NCBI RefSeq assembly: GCF_943846705.1
Contig: NZ_OX044366.1
Coordinates: 2,542,001-2,606,000 of the forward strand
Direction: 5' to 3'
Source of the DNA: an uncultured Pseudomonas sp.
GTDB taxonomy: Bacteria > Pseudomonadota > Gammaproteobacteria > Pseudomonadales > Pseudomonadaceae
DNA length: 64,000 nucleotides
Within the stretch, counting starts at the first letter, position 1, and each line of letters opens with the position of its first letter. The notes beneath the pieces were generated by a model. The model worked only from the letters and a program-made list of their open reading frames with translations, did no database searches and was not told where the DNA came from. A program made the position numbers and the translations under genes. Shown here piece by piece: positions 1 through 6,940 of this stretch.

Positions 1-1
1 G

Positions 2-775
2 TCGCTGTTATTTACCGAGTTGCCCCTGCTTGAGCGCGTGGTGGCGGCGGCCGCTGCCGGCTTTGATGGCGTGGAAATCCAGTTTCCCTACGAATTGCCG
101 GCCGTCCGCCTAAAAGAGGCGCTGGCGGCGGCAGGCATGCCGTTGCGCCTGATCAATCTACCGGCGGGTGACCTGATGAGCGGCGGTGCTGGGTTGGCCG
201 CCGTGCCTGCGCGTCAGGCTGAGTTCGATGCCGCGCTGCAGGAGGCCTTGAGTTACGCCGCCATGGTCCGCCCAGCGTTGGTCAATGTGTTGCCGGGGCG
301 TTTAGCTGCTGGCCTTGAACCTGAGCAGGCACTGGCTTGTCTGGTCGGCAATCTACGCAAGACAGCCGAGGCCTTCCAGCTGTTGGGGATTGGCGTGGTG
401 GTGGAGGCGATCAACCCGTTAGACATGCCAGGCTTTCTGATCAATACCCCGCAGCAGCTGGATGCCCTGCTCAAGAGCGTGGCGCAGCCTAATCTGAGCG
501 CGCAGTACGACCTTTACCACATGGCCCGGCAGGGCGTGGACATCCTCGCGGGGCTTACTCTGCTGGCGGGGCGTATTGGTCATGTGCAGTTTGCCGATTA
601 TCCCGGGCGTGGCGCGCCAGGCACTGGCGAACTGCACTTCGCGCCGCTGCTGTCGGCCTTGCGTGCGAGTGGTTGTCGCGGGTGGTTGGCGGCCGAATAT
701 CGGCCGGGTGAGGCGGCGACCGGCGCAAGCCTGGGCTGGCTTGGCGAGTGGCGCAAGCTGTTGCGTGGCAACTGA
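2..775 (+). CDS. hyi: Hydroxypyruvate isomerase family protein (5' end outside window)
   Basis: A TIM-barrel sugar isomerase of the Hyi/OtnI type, expected to interconvert hydroxypyruvate and tartronate semialdehyde or a related 3-oxo acid in the cytoplasm. The frame is open to the window edge, and the first visible residues (SLLFTELPLLER) match the region just after the N-terminus in this family, so only about 8-10 residues are missing. Visible family signatures are VVVEAINP, QYDLYH, HVQFADYPGR and AAEYRP. The two glutamates in the first and last of these are the usual catalytic pair, and the intervening Asp and His match the metal ligands. An MFS carrier gene follows 223 bp downstream on the same strand. 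The glyoxylate carboligase or reductase genes that often accompany hyi are not in view, so the exact substrate is open. Confidence 0.8.
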   Translation, partial: SLLFTELPLLERVVAAAAAGFDGVEIQFPYELPAVRLKEALAAAGMPLRLINLPAGDLMSGGAGLAAVPARQAEFDAALQEALSYAAMVRPALVNVLPGRLAAGLEPEQALACLVGNLRKTAEAFQLLGIGVVVEAINPLDMPGFLINTPQQLDALLKSVAQPNLSAQYDLYHMARQGVDILAGLTLLAGRIGHVQFADYPGRGAPGTGELHFAPLLSALRASGCRGWLAAEYRPGEAATGASLGWLGEWRKLLRGN

Positions 776-998
776 CGGGTGTGGCCGAGGCAAGCGTGCT
801 CCGCTCGCCGTCGGTCTTCTCGACTCCGCCGCGCCGCCCTGGTTTGTGAGCTGCGGTTTGCTCGAGCGGCCATTGCCCGGCATACACACCACCAATAGTC
901 ACAGACAGCCAAGGTGCAAGGCTCTAGATTTGCCTGCACGTGCTGGGCGCGATGGCTGGCTGAGTGCCGCTGGCGTGTTTCGATAACAATAATTAGAG

Positions 999-2336
999 AT
1001 GGATTCCATGCAGCAATCCCTGCAAGCGACGAATGCCTGGCGCATTCTGTTCCTGCTTTTTCTCGCCAATTTGTTCAATTTTTTCGATCGCACCATTCCG
1101 GCGATCATCATCGAGCCGATCCGCATGGAGTGGGGCCTAAGCGACCTGCAGCTGGGGTTGATCGGTACCGCCTTTACCATTGTCTACGCCATCGCCGGTG
1201 TGCCGCTGGGGCGCATGGCCGACACCGGCGCGCGACGCAAGATCATGGGTTGGGGCCTGGCCGTCTGGAGTGGCCTGACGGCGGTGAACGGCTTGGCCTG
1301 GAACTTCTGGAGTTTCCTGCTGATTCGCATGGGCGTGGGCATTGGCGAGGCCAGCTACGCGCCGGCGGCCAACTCGCTGATTGGCGACCTGTTTCCGGCG
1401 CACAAGCGCGCACGGGCCATGGGTATCTTTATGCTCGGGCTGCCGATTGGTTTGCTGCTGGCGTTCTTCACCATTGGCGCGATGGTTAAGGCCTTCGACA
1501 GCTGGCGCGCGCCGTTCTTTATTGCCGCAGTGCCGGGGATGATTCTGGCGCTGTTTATGTTCTTTATTAAAGAGCCCGCGCGTGGTGCGGCCGAGCAGGT
1601 CAAGTCACAGACCACGCCGGTGGATAAGCCAGTGCGCAAGGTGCTGGCGATTCGCACCTTCTGGTGGTTGGTGGTGGCCGGGTTGACGTTCAACTTCGCC
1701 ACTTACGCCTGCAACTCATTTATGGTGCCGATGCTGCAGCGCTACTTCCTGTTGCCGCTGGAGCAAGCCGCCATGGCCACTGGGGTGATTGTCGGTCTTA
1801 CCGGTTTAGTCGGCCTGACTCTGGGTGGCTGGCTGGCCGACAAGATTCATCAGCGCTGGCAGACCGGGCGCTTGCTGTTTGCTGCGTTGAGCATGCTGAT
1901 CGCCGCGACGGCTACTGGCGTTGCCTTGCTCGCGGGGCGGGTTGAAGTTGCCGTGTTTGTGGCCTTGTTCAGCATTGGTTGGTTGTTTGCCTACAACTTT
2001 TACACCTGCGTTTACACCGCGATTCAGGATGTAATCGAGCCACGCTTGCGGGCTACGGCCATGGCGCTGTTCTTCGCTGGCCTGTACCTGTTAGGGGGTG
2101 GCCTGGGCCCGGTGGCGGTTGGGCTGCTGTCGGATCATTACTCCCAGGCGGCGATGCTCGCGGCAGGCGCAAGTGAGATGAGCGAAGCCTTCAAAGCCGT
2201 GGGTTTGCACAACGCCATGTACCTGATACCGGTGGCCTTGTTTATGACCATGCTGGCGCTGGTGCAGGCCTCGCGCTGCTTTGTGCGCGATTCCGCGCAG
2301 ATGCAGCGCGGTATGGCTGAAGGCGTGCCGGCCTGA
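999..2336 (+). CDS. MFS transporter (Spinster-like / organic-anion type)
   Basis: A 445-residue inner-membrane carrier with about 12 hydrophobic segments. The N-terminus has the aspartate-arginine pair in FNFFDRTIP. The loop after helix 2 carries the MFS signature GRMADTGARRKIMG, and a second copy-like GGWLADKIHQR lies at the start of the C-terminal half, as expected for a two-half MFS protein. The overall pattern resembles Spinster and hexuronate-type MFS members, but the substrate cannot be read from sequence. ATG at 999 is used; an ATG at 1008 is an alternative start. The Shine-Dalgarno is weak. The gene ends at a strong palindromic terminator shared with the convergent rapA. Its position after the hyi-type gene suggests, as inference only, uptake of a hydroxy acid. 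Confidence 0.8.
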   Translation: MDSMQQSLQATNAWRILFLLFLANLFNFFDRTIPAIIIEPIRMEWGLSDLQLGLIGTAFTIVYAIAGVPLGRMADTGARRKIMGWGLAVWSGLTAVNGLAWNFWSFLLIRMGVGIGEASYAPAANSLIGDLFPAHKRARAMGIFMLGLPIGLLLAFFTIGAMVKAFDSWRAPFFIAAVPGMILALFMFFIKEPARGAAEQVKSQTTPVDKPVRKVLAIRTFWWLVVAGLTFNFATYACNSFMVPMLQRYFLLPLEQAAMATGVIVGLTGLVGLTLGGWLADKIHQRWQTGRLLFAALSMLIAATATGVALLAGRVEVAVFVALFSIGWLFAYNFYTCVYTAIQDVIEPRLRATAMALFFAGLYLLGGGLGPVAVGLLSDHYSQAAMLAAGASEMSEAFKAVGLHNAMYLIPVALFMTMLALVQASRCFVRDSAQMQRGMAEGVPA

Positions 2337-2342
2337 ACCGGA

Positions 2343-2388
2343 CCCAGACAGCAAAAGGCCCGCAATTGCGGGCCTTTTGCTGTCTGGG
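2343..2388. terminator. Bidirectional terminator between MFS gene and rapA
   Basis: A perfect 46-bp palindrome: arms 2343-2363 and 2368-2388 around a self-complementary AATT. It contains a G/C-rich core (ggcccgc) with CTTTTGC on the outer side. It lies between two convergent stop codons and could serve both genes, although it lacks a long uninterrupted T tract. Confidence 0.85.
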
Positions 2389-2402
2389 TATACACCTTAG
2401 GC

Positions 2403-5246
2403 TTAGCCGGCGACCAGCACGCGGATGGCTTCCAGGCGTAGCGCGGCTTTGTCGAGCATGGCCAGGCCTTGCTCGCGCAATTGGCGCAGGGCGTTGAGTT
2501 CACTGTCGCGCACACTTGGGTTGACCGCTTGCAGGGCGATCAGGCGCGCCAGTTCCTCATCGGTCTCGGCGGCCAGGCGGCGCTTGGCTTCATCGACGCG
2601 GGTGTTGTGGCGCTCGGCAACTTTACCTTCGCCGGCGTTGATCAACGGGTTGAGGCTGTCGCGCTGGGCCTGGACGAACTTGTTGGCACTGGCGCGCGGG
2701 ACGCTTTCCAGCTGATCGTTCAAGGTATCGAAAGCCACCTTGTGCGCCAGGTCGTTGCCGTTGGCGTCGAGCAGGCAGCGCAGGGCAATCGGCGGCAGAT
2801 AACGACCGAGCTGCAGCGCACGCGGCGCGACTACTTCACTGACATAGAGCATTTCCAGCAACACGGTGCCGGGTTTCAGTGCCTTGTTTTTGATCAGCGC
2901 GACGCCGGTGTTACCCATCGAGCCGGAGCGCACCAGGTCCATGCCGCCTTGCACCATGGGGTGTTCCCAGGTGAGGAATTGCATGTCTTCGCGCACCAGG
3001 GCCATGTCGCGATCGTAGGTGATGGTCACGCCTTCGTCGTCGCCGAGGGGGAAGCTGGCATCCAGCATCTTCTCGCTGGGGCGCAGGATCAGCGCGTTGT
3101 CGGAATGGTCTTCACTGTCGATGCCAAAGGCGTCGAACAGTTGCTCCATATAGATCGGCAGGGCGAACTGGTCGTCTTGCTCGAGAATCGCTTCGACCAG
3201 TGCTTCGCCTTCGCCAGCACCGCCGGAGTTTAGCTCCAGCAGGCGGTCGCGGCCAGCGTGCAGTTCGTCTTCCAGGCGCAGGCGCTCGGTTGTGGCTTCA
3301 TCAACCAGCGCTTGCCACTCGCCGTCATCGCCGCTTTCCAGCATCGGCAGCAGGCGGCTACCAAACTTTTGCTGCAACGCGTTACCGGTCGGGCAGGTGG
3401 CAAGGAAGGCATTGAGTGCCTGGTGATACCACTGGAACAGGCGCTCTTGCGGGCTGTTTTCCAGGTACGGCACGTGCAACTGAATGCGGTGCTTCTGGCC
3501 GATGCGGTCGAGGCGGCCAATGCGCTGTTCGAGCAGGTCCGGGTGCGCCGGCAGATCGAACAGCACCAGGTGGTGAGCGAACTGGAAGTTGCGGCCTTCG
3601 GAGCCGATTTCCGAGCAAATCAGTACCTGGGCGCCGAACTCTTCATCGGCGAAGTAGGCCGCGGCGCGGTCACGCTCAAGGATGCTCATGCCCTCGTGGA
3701 ACACCGTGGCCGGGATGCCTTTGCGTACGCGCAGGGCGTCTTCCAGGTCCATGGCGGTTTCGGCGTGGGCGCAGATCACCAGGACCTTGAACTTCTTCAG
3801 CATCTTCAGGGTGTCGATCAGCCATTCGACGCGCGGGTCGAACTTCCACCAGCGCAGCTCTTCATCGACTTCCGACTGCGCCTGATAGCTGACCTCTGGG
3901 TACAGGTCGGCGTGCTCGCCGATGGGCAGCTCCATGTATTCGTCGGGGCTGGCCAGCGGGTAGGGGTGCAGCTCGCGGTCGGGGAAACCCTGCACGGCGG
4001 CACGGGTGTTACGGAACAGCAAGCGGCCGGTGCCGTGACGGTCGAGCAGTTCACGCACCAGGCGCGCCGAAGCTTCGCTGTCGCCGGCATTGACCGCGCT
4101 GAGCAGCTCTTCACCACCGTCACCGAGGAAGTCGTGGATGGTCTTGTGCGCCGCGTCGGACAGGCTGCCTTTGTCCAGCAGCTCCTGTACGGCTTCGGCA
4201 ATCGGCTTGTAGTGCTCGCTCTCAGCGCGGAAGGCATTGAGGTCGTGGAAGCGATTCGGGTCGAGCAGGCGCAGGCGCGCAAAGTGGCTGTCCTGGCCGA
4301 GTTGCTCGGGGGTGGCGGTGAGCAGCAGCACGCCGGGGATTATTTCGGCGAGCTGTTCGACCAGAGCGTACTCGGCGCTGGCGTGTTCCGGGTGCCAGAC
4401 CAGGTGGTGCGCTTCGTCGACCACCAGCAGGTCCCAGCCGGCAGCGAACAGCGCGTCCTGGGCGTTTTCGTCCTCACACAGCCACTCAAGCGCGACCAGC
4501 GCCAGCTGGCAGTCTTCGAACGGGTTGCTGGCATCGCTTTCGATAAAGCGCTCTTCGTCGAACAGCGCAACGTCCAGATTGAAGCGCCGGCGCATCTCCA
4601 CCAGCCACTGGTGCTGGAGGTTTTCCGGCACCAGGATCAACACGCGGTTGGCGCGCCCGGAGAGCAGCTGGCGATGAATCACCAAACCGGCTTCGATGGT
4701 TTTCCCCAGGCCTACTTCATCCGCCAGGAGTACCCGCGGGGCAATCCGGTCAGCCACTTCGCGGGCGATGTGCAGCTGGTGAGCAATCGGTTGCGCGCGC
4801 ACGCCGCCCAGGCCCCAGAGACTGGATTGCAACTGGCGGCTGGTGTAATCGAGGGTGTGATAGCGCAGGGCGAACCACGGCAGCGGGTCGATCTGCCCGG
4901 CGAACAGGCGGTCACTGGCCAGGCGGAACTGGATAAAGTTCGACAGCTGGGTTTCCGGCAGGGTGACGCTTTCGTGCTGTGCATTAAGGCCGTGATAAAC
5001 CAGCAGGCCGTCAACATCGTCGACTTCCTGGACGGTCAGCTTCCAGCCCTCGAAGTGGGTGATTTCATCGCCCGGTGAAAAGCGTACGCGGGTCAACGGC
5101 GCGCTGCGCATGGCGTACTGGCGGGTTTCGCCGGTGGCCGGGTAGAGCACGGTGAGCATGCGGCCGTCCTGCATCAGAACGGTTCCCAAACCCAGCTCCG
5201 CTTCGCTGTCACTGATCCAGCGTTGCCCCGGTTCATACTGCGCCAT
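2403..5246 (-). CDS. rapA: RNA polymerase-associated ATP-dependent helicase RapA (HepA)
   Basis: A Swi2/Snf2-family ATPase of 947 residues (E. coli RapA is 968) that binds core RNA polymerase and promotes its recycling after transcription. The N-terminal Tudor-like region begins GQRWISDSEAELGLGTV. The Walker A motif DEVGLGKT is at about 176-183 and the DEAH box at about 277-280. The helicase C-terminal lobe includes QRIGRLDRIGQKH, and a long RapA-specific C-terminal region follows. The ATG at 5246 is chosen because GGGAGA lies just upstream and MAQYEPGQRW is the family N-terminus; a longer in-frame extension to 5327 has no such support. It is transcribed away from the divergent small gene at 5419. 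Confidence 0.97.
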   Translation of the reverse strand: MAQYEPGQRWISDSEAELGLGTVLMQDGRMLTVLYPATGETRQYAMRSAPLTRVRFSPGDEITHFEGWKLTVQEVDDVDGLLVYHGLNAQHESVTLPETQLSNFIQFRLASDRLFAGQIDPLPWFALRYHTLDYTSRQLQSSLWGLGGVRAQPIAHQLHIAREVADRIAPRVLLADEVGLGKTIEAGLVIHRQLLSGRANRVLILVPENLQHQWLVEMRRRFNLDVALFDEERFIESDASNPFEDCQLALVALEWLCEDENAQDALFAAGWDLLVVDEAHHLVWHPEHASAEYALVEQLAEIIPGVLLLTATPEQLGQDSHFARLRLLDPNRFHDLNAFRAESEHYKPIAEAVQELLDKGSLSDAAHKTIHDFLGDGGEELLSAVNAGDSEASARLVRELLDRHGTGRLLFRNTRAAVQGFPDRELHPYPLASPDEYMELPIGEHADLYPEVSYQAQSEVDEELRWWKFDPRVEWLIDTLKMLKKFKVLVICAHAETAMDLEDALRVRKGIPATVFHEGMSILERDRAAAYFADEEFGAQVLICSEIGSEGRNFQFAHHLVLFDLPAHPDLLEQRIGRLDRIGQKHRIQLHVPYLENSPQERLFQWYHQALNAFLATCPTGNALQQKFGSRLLPMLESGDDGEWQALVDEATTERLRLEDELHAGRDRLLELNSGGAGEGEALVEAILEQDDQFALPIYMEQLFDAFGIDSEDHSDNALILRPSEKMLDASFPLGDDEGVTITYDRDMALVREDMQFLTWEHPMVQGGMDLVRSGSMGNTGVALIKNKALKPGTVLLEMLYVSEVVAPRALQLGRYLPPIALRCLLDANGNDLAHKVAFDTLNDQLESVPRASANKFVQAQRDSLNPLINAGEGKVAERHNTRVDEAKRRLAAETDEELARLIALQAVNPSVRDSELNALRQLREQGLAMLDKAALRLEAIRVLVAG

Positions 5247-5418
5247 GCTTGTCTCCCGCGTAAAAAAGCCGACTATGTTAACGCAGCGCCGGGCCTGACC
5301 AAAGGCGCAATGCTCCACGTCGGGCACTTTGTGTGGTTTGGTTGATCAAAAGTGTAGCGAGCTGGCGCTCAAGTCGCGGCCTCGCCGGCCGACAGTCTGA
5401 CCAAAGGAGGGCTGAAAA

Positions 5419-5718
5419 ATGCTGCCACCAATCCCCCACAGCCTGGCTCCTGTCACCGTGCAGAACGATGTGGTCAAGCCGCGCCCGGAAATTCCGCCGG
5501 TGACCGCGGCTGCCGAAAGCGCCAAGGAAAGCGCCGTCAGTGTGGACAAGCGGCACCCGCAGGAGGCCGAGGCGCTGCTGCGCGAAGAGCAACGCCGGCG
5601 CCAGCGTCGACGCGGCTATACGCCCGAAGAGTTGGCCGAAGGTGAGGTGGGCGCAGCCGATGAAGCCGACTTCGAGGAGCTGCCGCGTCAAGGGTTGTGG
5701 GTGGATGTTGAAGTCTGA
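5419..5718 (+). CDS. Conserved hypothetical protein, charged, 99 aa
   Basis: I do not recognise a characterised domain. The product is 99 residues: a Pro/Val-rich N-terminal third, then a strongly charged stretch at about 45-66 with many Arg, Gln and Glu (likely helical), then an acidic C-terminus ending in WVDVEV. There is no signal peptide or membrane segment. The start is supported by AAAGGAGGG about 8 bases upstream of the ATG. In P. aeruginosa a small hypothetical gene lies in the same place between rapA and the alkB-like gene, as I recall, so this is a conserved Pseudomonas gene and not a chance frame. The alkB-type gene starts about 40 bp downstream and may be co-transcribed. Confidence 0.75.
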   Translation: MLPPIPHSLAPVTVQNDVVKPRPEIPPVTAAAESAKESAVSVDKRHPQEAEALLREEQRRRQRRRGYTPEELAEGEVGAADEADFEELPRQGLWVDVEV

Positions 5719-5759
5719 GGACTGCACACTTATTCACACCGTCCTGCGAGCTTTACCCT

Positions 5760-6362
5760 GTGGATCTATTTGATGACAACCCACTGCAGCTACCCAACGC
5801 CGAACTTGAGTTGCATACGCAGTGGTTAGATGTAGCGACCGCCGAGCGCTGGCTAAGCGAGTTGATCGCGCAAACACCCTGGCAGCAGCCGCACGTACAG
5901 ATATATGGCCGGCAACTGCCGGTGCCAAGACTGGTGGCTTGGTATGGCGATGCTCAGGCCCGCTATCGCTACTCGGGCTTGACCCATCAACCGCTGCCCT
6001 GGACGCCATTGCTTGCGCAGATTCGCGCACAGGTGGTCGCTGCTGTCGGGCAGCCACTGAATGGCGTGCTGCTCAACTATTATCGTGATGGTCAGGACTC
6101 CATGGGCTGGCACAGCGATGATGAAGCAGAGTTGGGCGCTAATCCGCTGATTGCCTCGCTTAACCTAGGCGGCACTCGGCGTTTTGATTTGCGCCGTAAG
6201 GGGCAAAGTCGTATTGAGCATTCGCTGCCTTTGGCGCATGGATCATTGCTGGTCATGCGCGGGCCAACCCAGCATTATTGGCAGCACCAAGTGGCGAAGA
6301 CGCGCAGCCCCTGTGCGCCACGTCTGAACCTGACCTTTCGTTTGATCAAGCCGAGCCCATGA
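5760..6362 (+). CDS. alkB: AlkB-type 2-oxoglutarate/Fe(II) dioxygenase
   Basis: A 200-residue member of the AlkB oxidative demethylase family, which removes methyl lesions from nucleic-acid bases using Fe(II), O2 and 2-oxoglutarate. The metal triad is visible: His118 and Asp120 in the MGWHSDDE motif, and His176 in the QHYWQHQV segment. Arg188 and Arg194 in PRLNLTFR are the usual 2-oxoglutarate and substrate-site arginines. NYYRDG at about 106-111 matches the family NxYxxG element. The start appears to be GTG at 5760, since no in-frame ATG precedes the conserved region and the next Met is internal. The stop codon overlaps the ATG of the following small gene (ATGA), indicating translational coupling. 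Confidence 0.9.
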   Translation: MDLFDDNPLQLPNAELELHTQWLDVATAERWLSELIAQTPWQQPHVQIYGRQLPVPRLVAWYGDAQARYRYSGLTHQPLPWTPLLAQIRAQVVAAVGQPLNGVLLNYYRDGQDSMGWHSDDEAELGANPLIASLNLGGTRRFDLRRKGQSRIEHSLPLAHGSLLVMRGPTQHYWQHQVAKTRSPCAPRLNLTFRLIKPSP

Positions 6363-6520
6363 GCCAAGACAACCAGCTGATTGATTTCGCGGCCGAACGC
6401 GACAAACGCATCCATGACCTGCGTGACAAAAAACTCAATGAAATGCGTGACGCGTTCGAACAAGCCCTGCCATTGCCCAAGGGCAAGAAGAAGCCTGCAG
6501 GCAAACCGAAAAAGCGTTGA
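6359..6520 (+). CDS. Small basic-tailed protein, 53 aa
   Basis: A short open frame starting at an ATG that overlaps the alkB-type stop codon by the tetranucleotide ATGA. The product begins MSQDNQLIDFAAERDKRIHD. It has a charged, probably helical N-terminal 35 residues and a Lys/Pro-rich tail (KGKKKPAGKP). No known domain is recognised. The overlap, strong charge pattern and codon use similar to the neighbours argue that it is real. The lysine-rich tail suggests contact with nucleic acid, but that is inference. The transcription unit must end before the ANR boxes at 6546. Confidence 0.65.
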   Translation: MSQDNQLIDFAAERDKRIHDLRDKKLNEMRDAFEQALPLPKGKKKPAGKPKKR

Positions 6521-6545
6521 TGCCGGCAGGTGGCGAGCTGATTTA

Positions 6546-6559
6546 TTGATCTGGATCAG
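6546..6559. promoter_or_regulatory. ANR/FNR box 1 (distal)
   Basis: TTGAT-CTGG-ATCAG matches the FNR/ANR consensus TTGAT-N4-ATCAA at 9 of 10 positions. It lies 51 bp upstream of the second, perfect box. Confidence 0.8.
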
Positions 6560-6596
6560 CTAAGCGCCGCCTCATGCGAGCCGCGCCTGGCCATTA

Positions 6597-6610
6597 TTGA
6601 TCTGGATCAA
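6597..6610. promoter_or_regulatory. ANR/FNR box 2 (proximal, perfect)
   Basis: TTGAT-CTGG-ATCAA is a perfect ANR/FNR site centred at about 6603.5. A -10-like GATACC lies at 6630-6635. A transcription start near 6645 would place the box centre at -41.5, the standard class II activator position. Confidence 0.88.
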
Positions 6611-6675
6611 TAGCGGCCAATTTGCCCCTGATACCTTGAAGCCATTCCCACACAGGCTTCATGCAGGAGGCAACC

Positions 6676-6792
6676 ATGTTTATCGATGTCGTAGTTCTCG
6701 CCGGTATCGGCACGGTCGGTCTGATGGTCGCCTTCTTCGTCGGTGTTGGCTATTTCATCTGGCAGGACTCGCACAAGCGCAAGCAGGGCTGA
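6676..6792 (+). CDS. ccoM: cbb3-type cytochrome c oxidase subunit CcoM
   Basis: A 38-residue single-helix membrane protein. The N-terminal MFIDVVVLAG is followed by a hydrophobic helix (about residues 5-29), then a short cytoplasmic tail DSHKRKQG. Length and pattern match CcoM of P. stutzeri, a small subunit that associates with the cbb3 oxidase and helps its assembly or stability. AGGAGG at 6665-6670 gives an optimal ribosome-binding site 5 bases before the ATG. ANR control of the transcript fits, because cbb3-2 type oxidases are induced at low oxygen. It is the only protein frame inside the phrS-type RNA. Confidence 0.85.
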   Translation: MFIDVVVLAGIGTVGLMVAFFVGVGYFIWQDSHKRKQG

Positions 6793-6825
6793 ATCCGCTA
6801 GGGCAAGGGGCACGCAAGGCAATTT

Positions 6826-6850
6826 GGGCGACTTCGGTCGCCCTTTTTTA
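6826..6850 (+). terminator. Terminator of phrS/ccoM RNA
   Basis: A 7-bp GGGCGAC / GTCGCCC stem with a stable TTCG tetraloop, followed by TTTTTT at 6844-6849. A classic intrinsic terminator. Confidence 0.92.
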
Positions 6851-6940
6851 TGCCTGTGCCATGCATGGCGAGCATCCAGTCGAACAGCCGCAGCGCGCGG
6901 TTAACGATGATTTTTGAGCATGCTTACCGGGGTTATGCGC

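Larger units (their letters stand above)
6645..6850 (+). ncRNA. phrS: PhrS-type ANR-dependent small RNA carrying the ccoM reading frame
   Basis: A transcript of about 205 nt is predicted, from the -10 at 6630 to the terminator at 6826-6850. In P. aeruginosa PhrS is about 212 nt, ANR-dependent, contains a 37-codon reading frame, and lies next to the alkB-like gene, so position, length, regulation and content all agree. PhrS there stimulates translation of the quorum regulator gene pqsR; that role cannot be assumed in a species lacking PQS signalling. The 33 nt after the peptide stop (6793-6825) are the candidate base-pairing segment. The transcription start is inferred from box spacing and not seen directly. 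Confidence 0.75.

Noticed and set aside
3258..5078. 606-codon open frame antisense to rapA
   Set aside because: It lies wholly inside rapA on the other strand. Open antisense frames are common in high-GC codon use; it has no domain, no ribosome-binding site and no family pattern.
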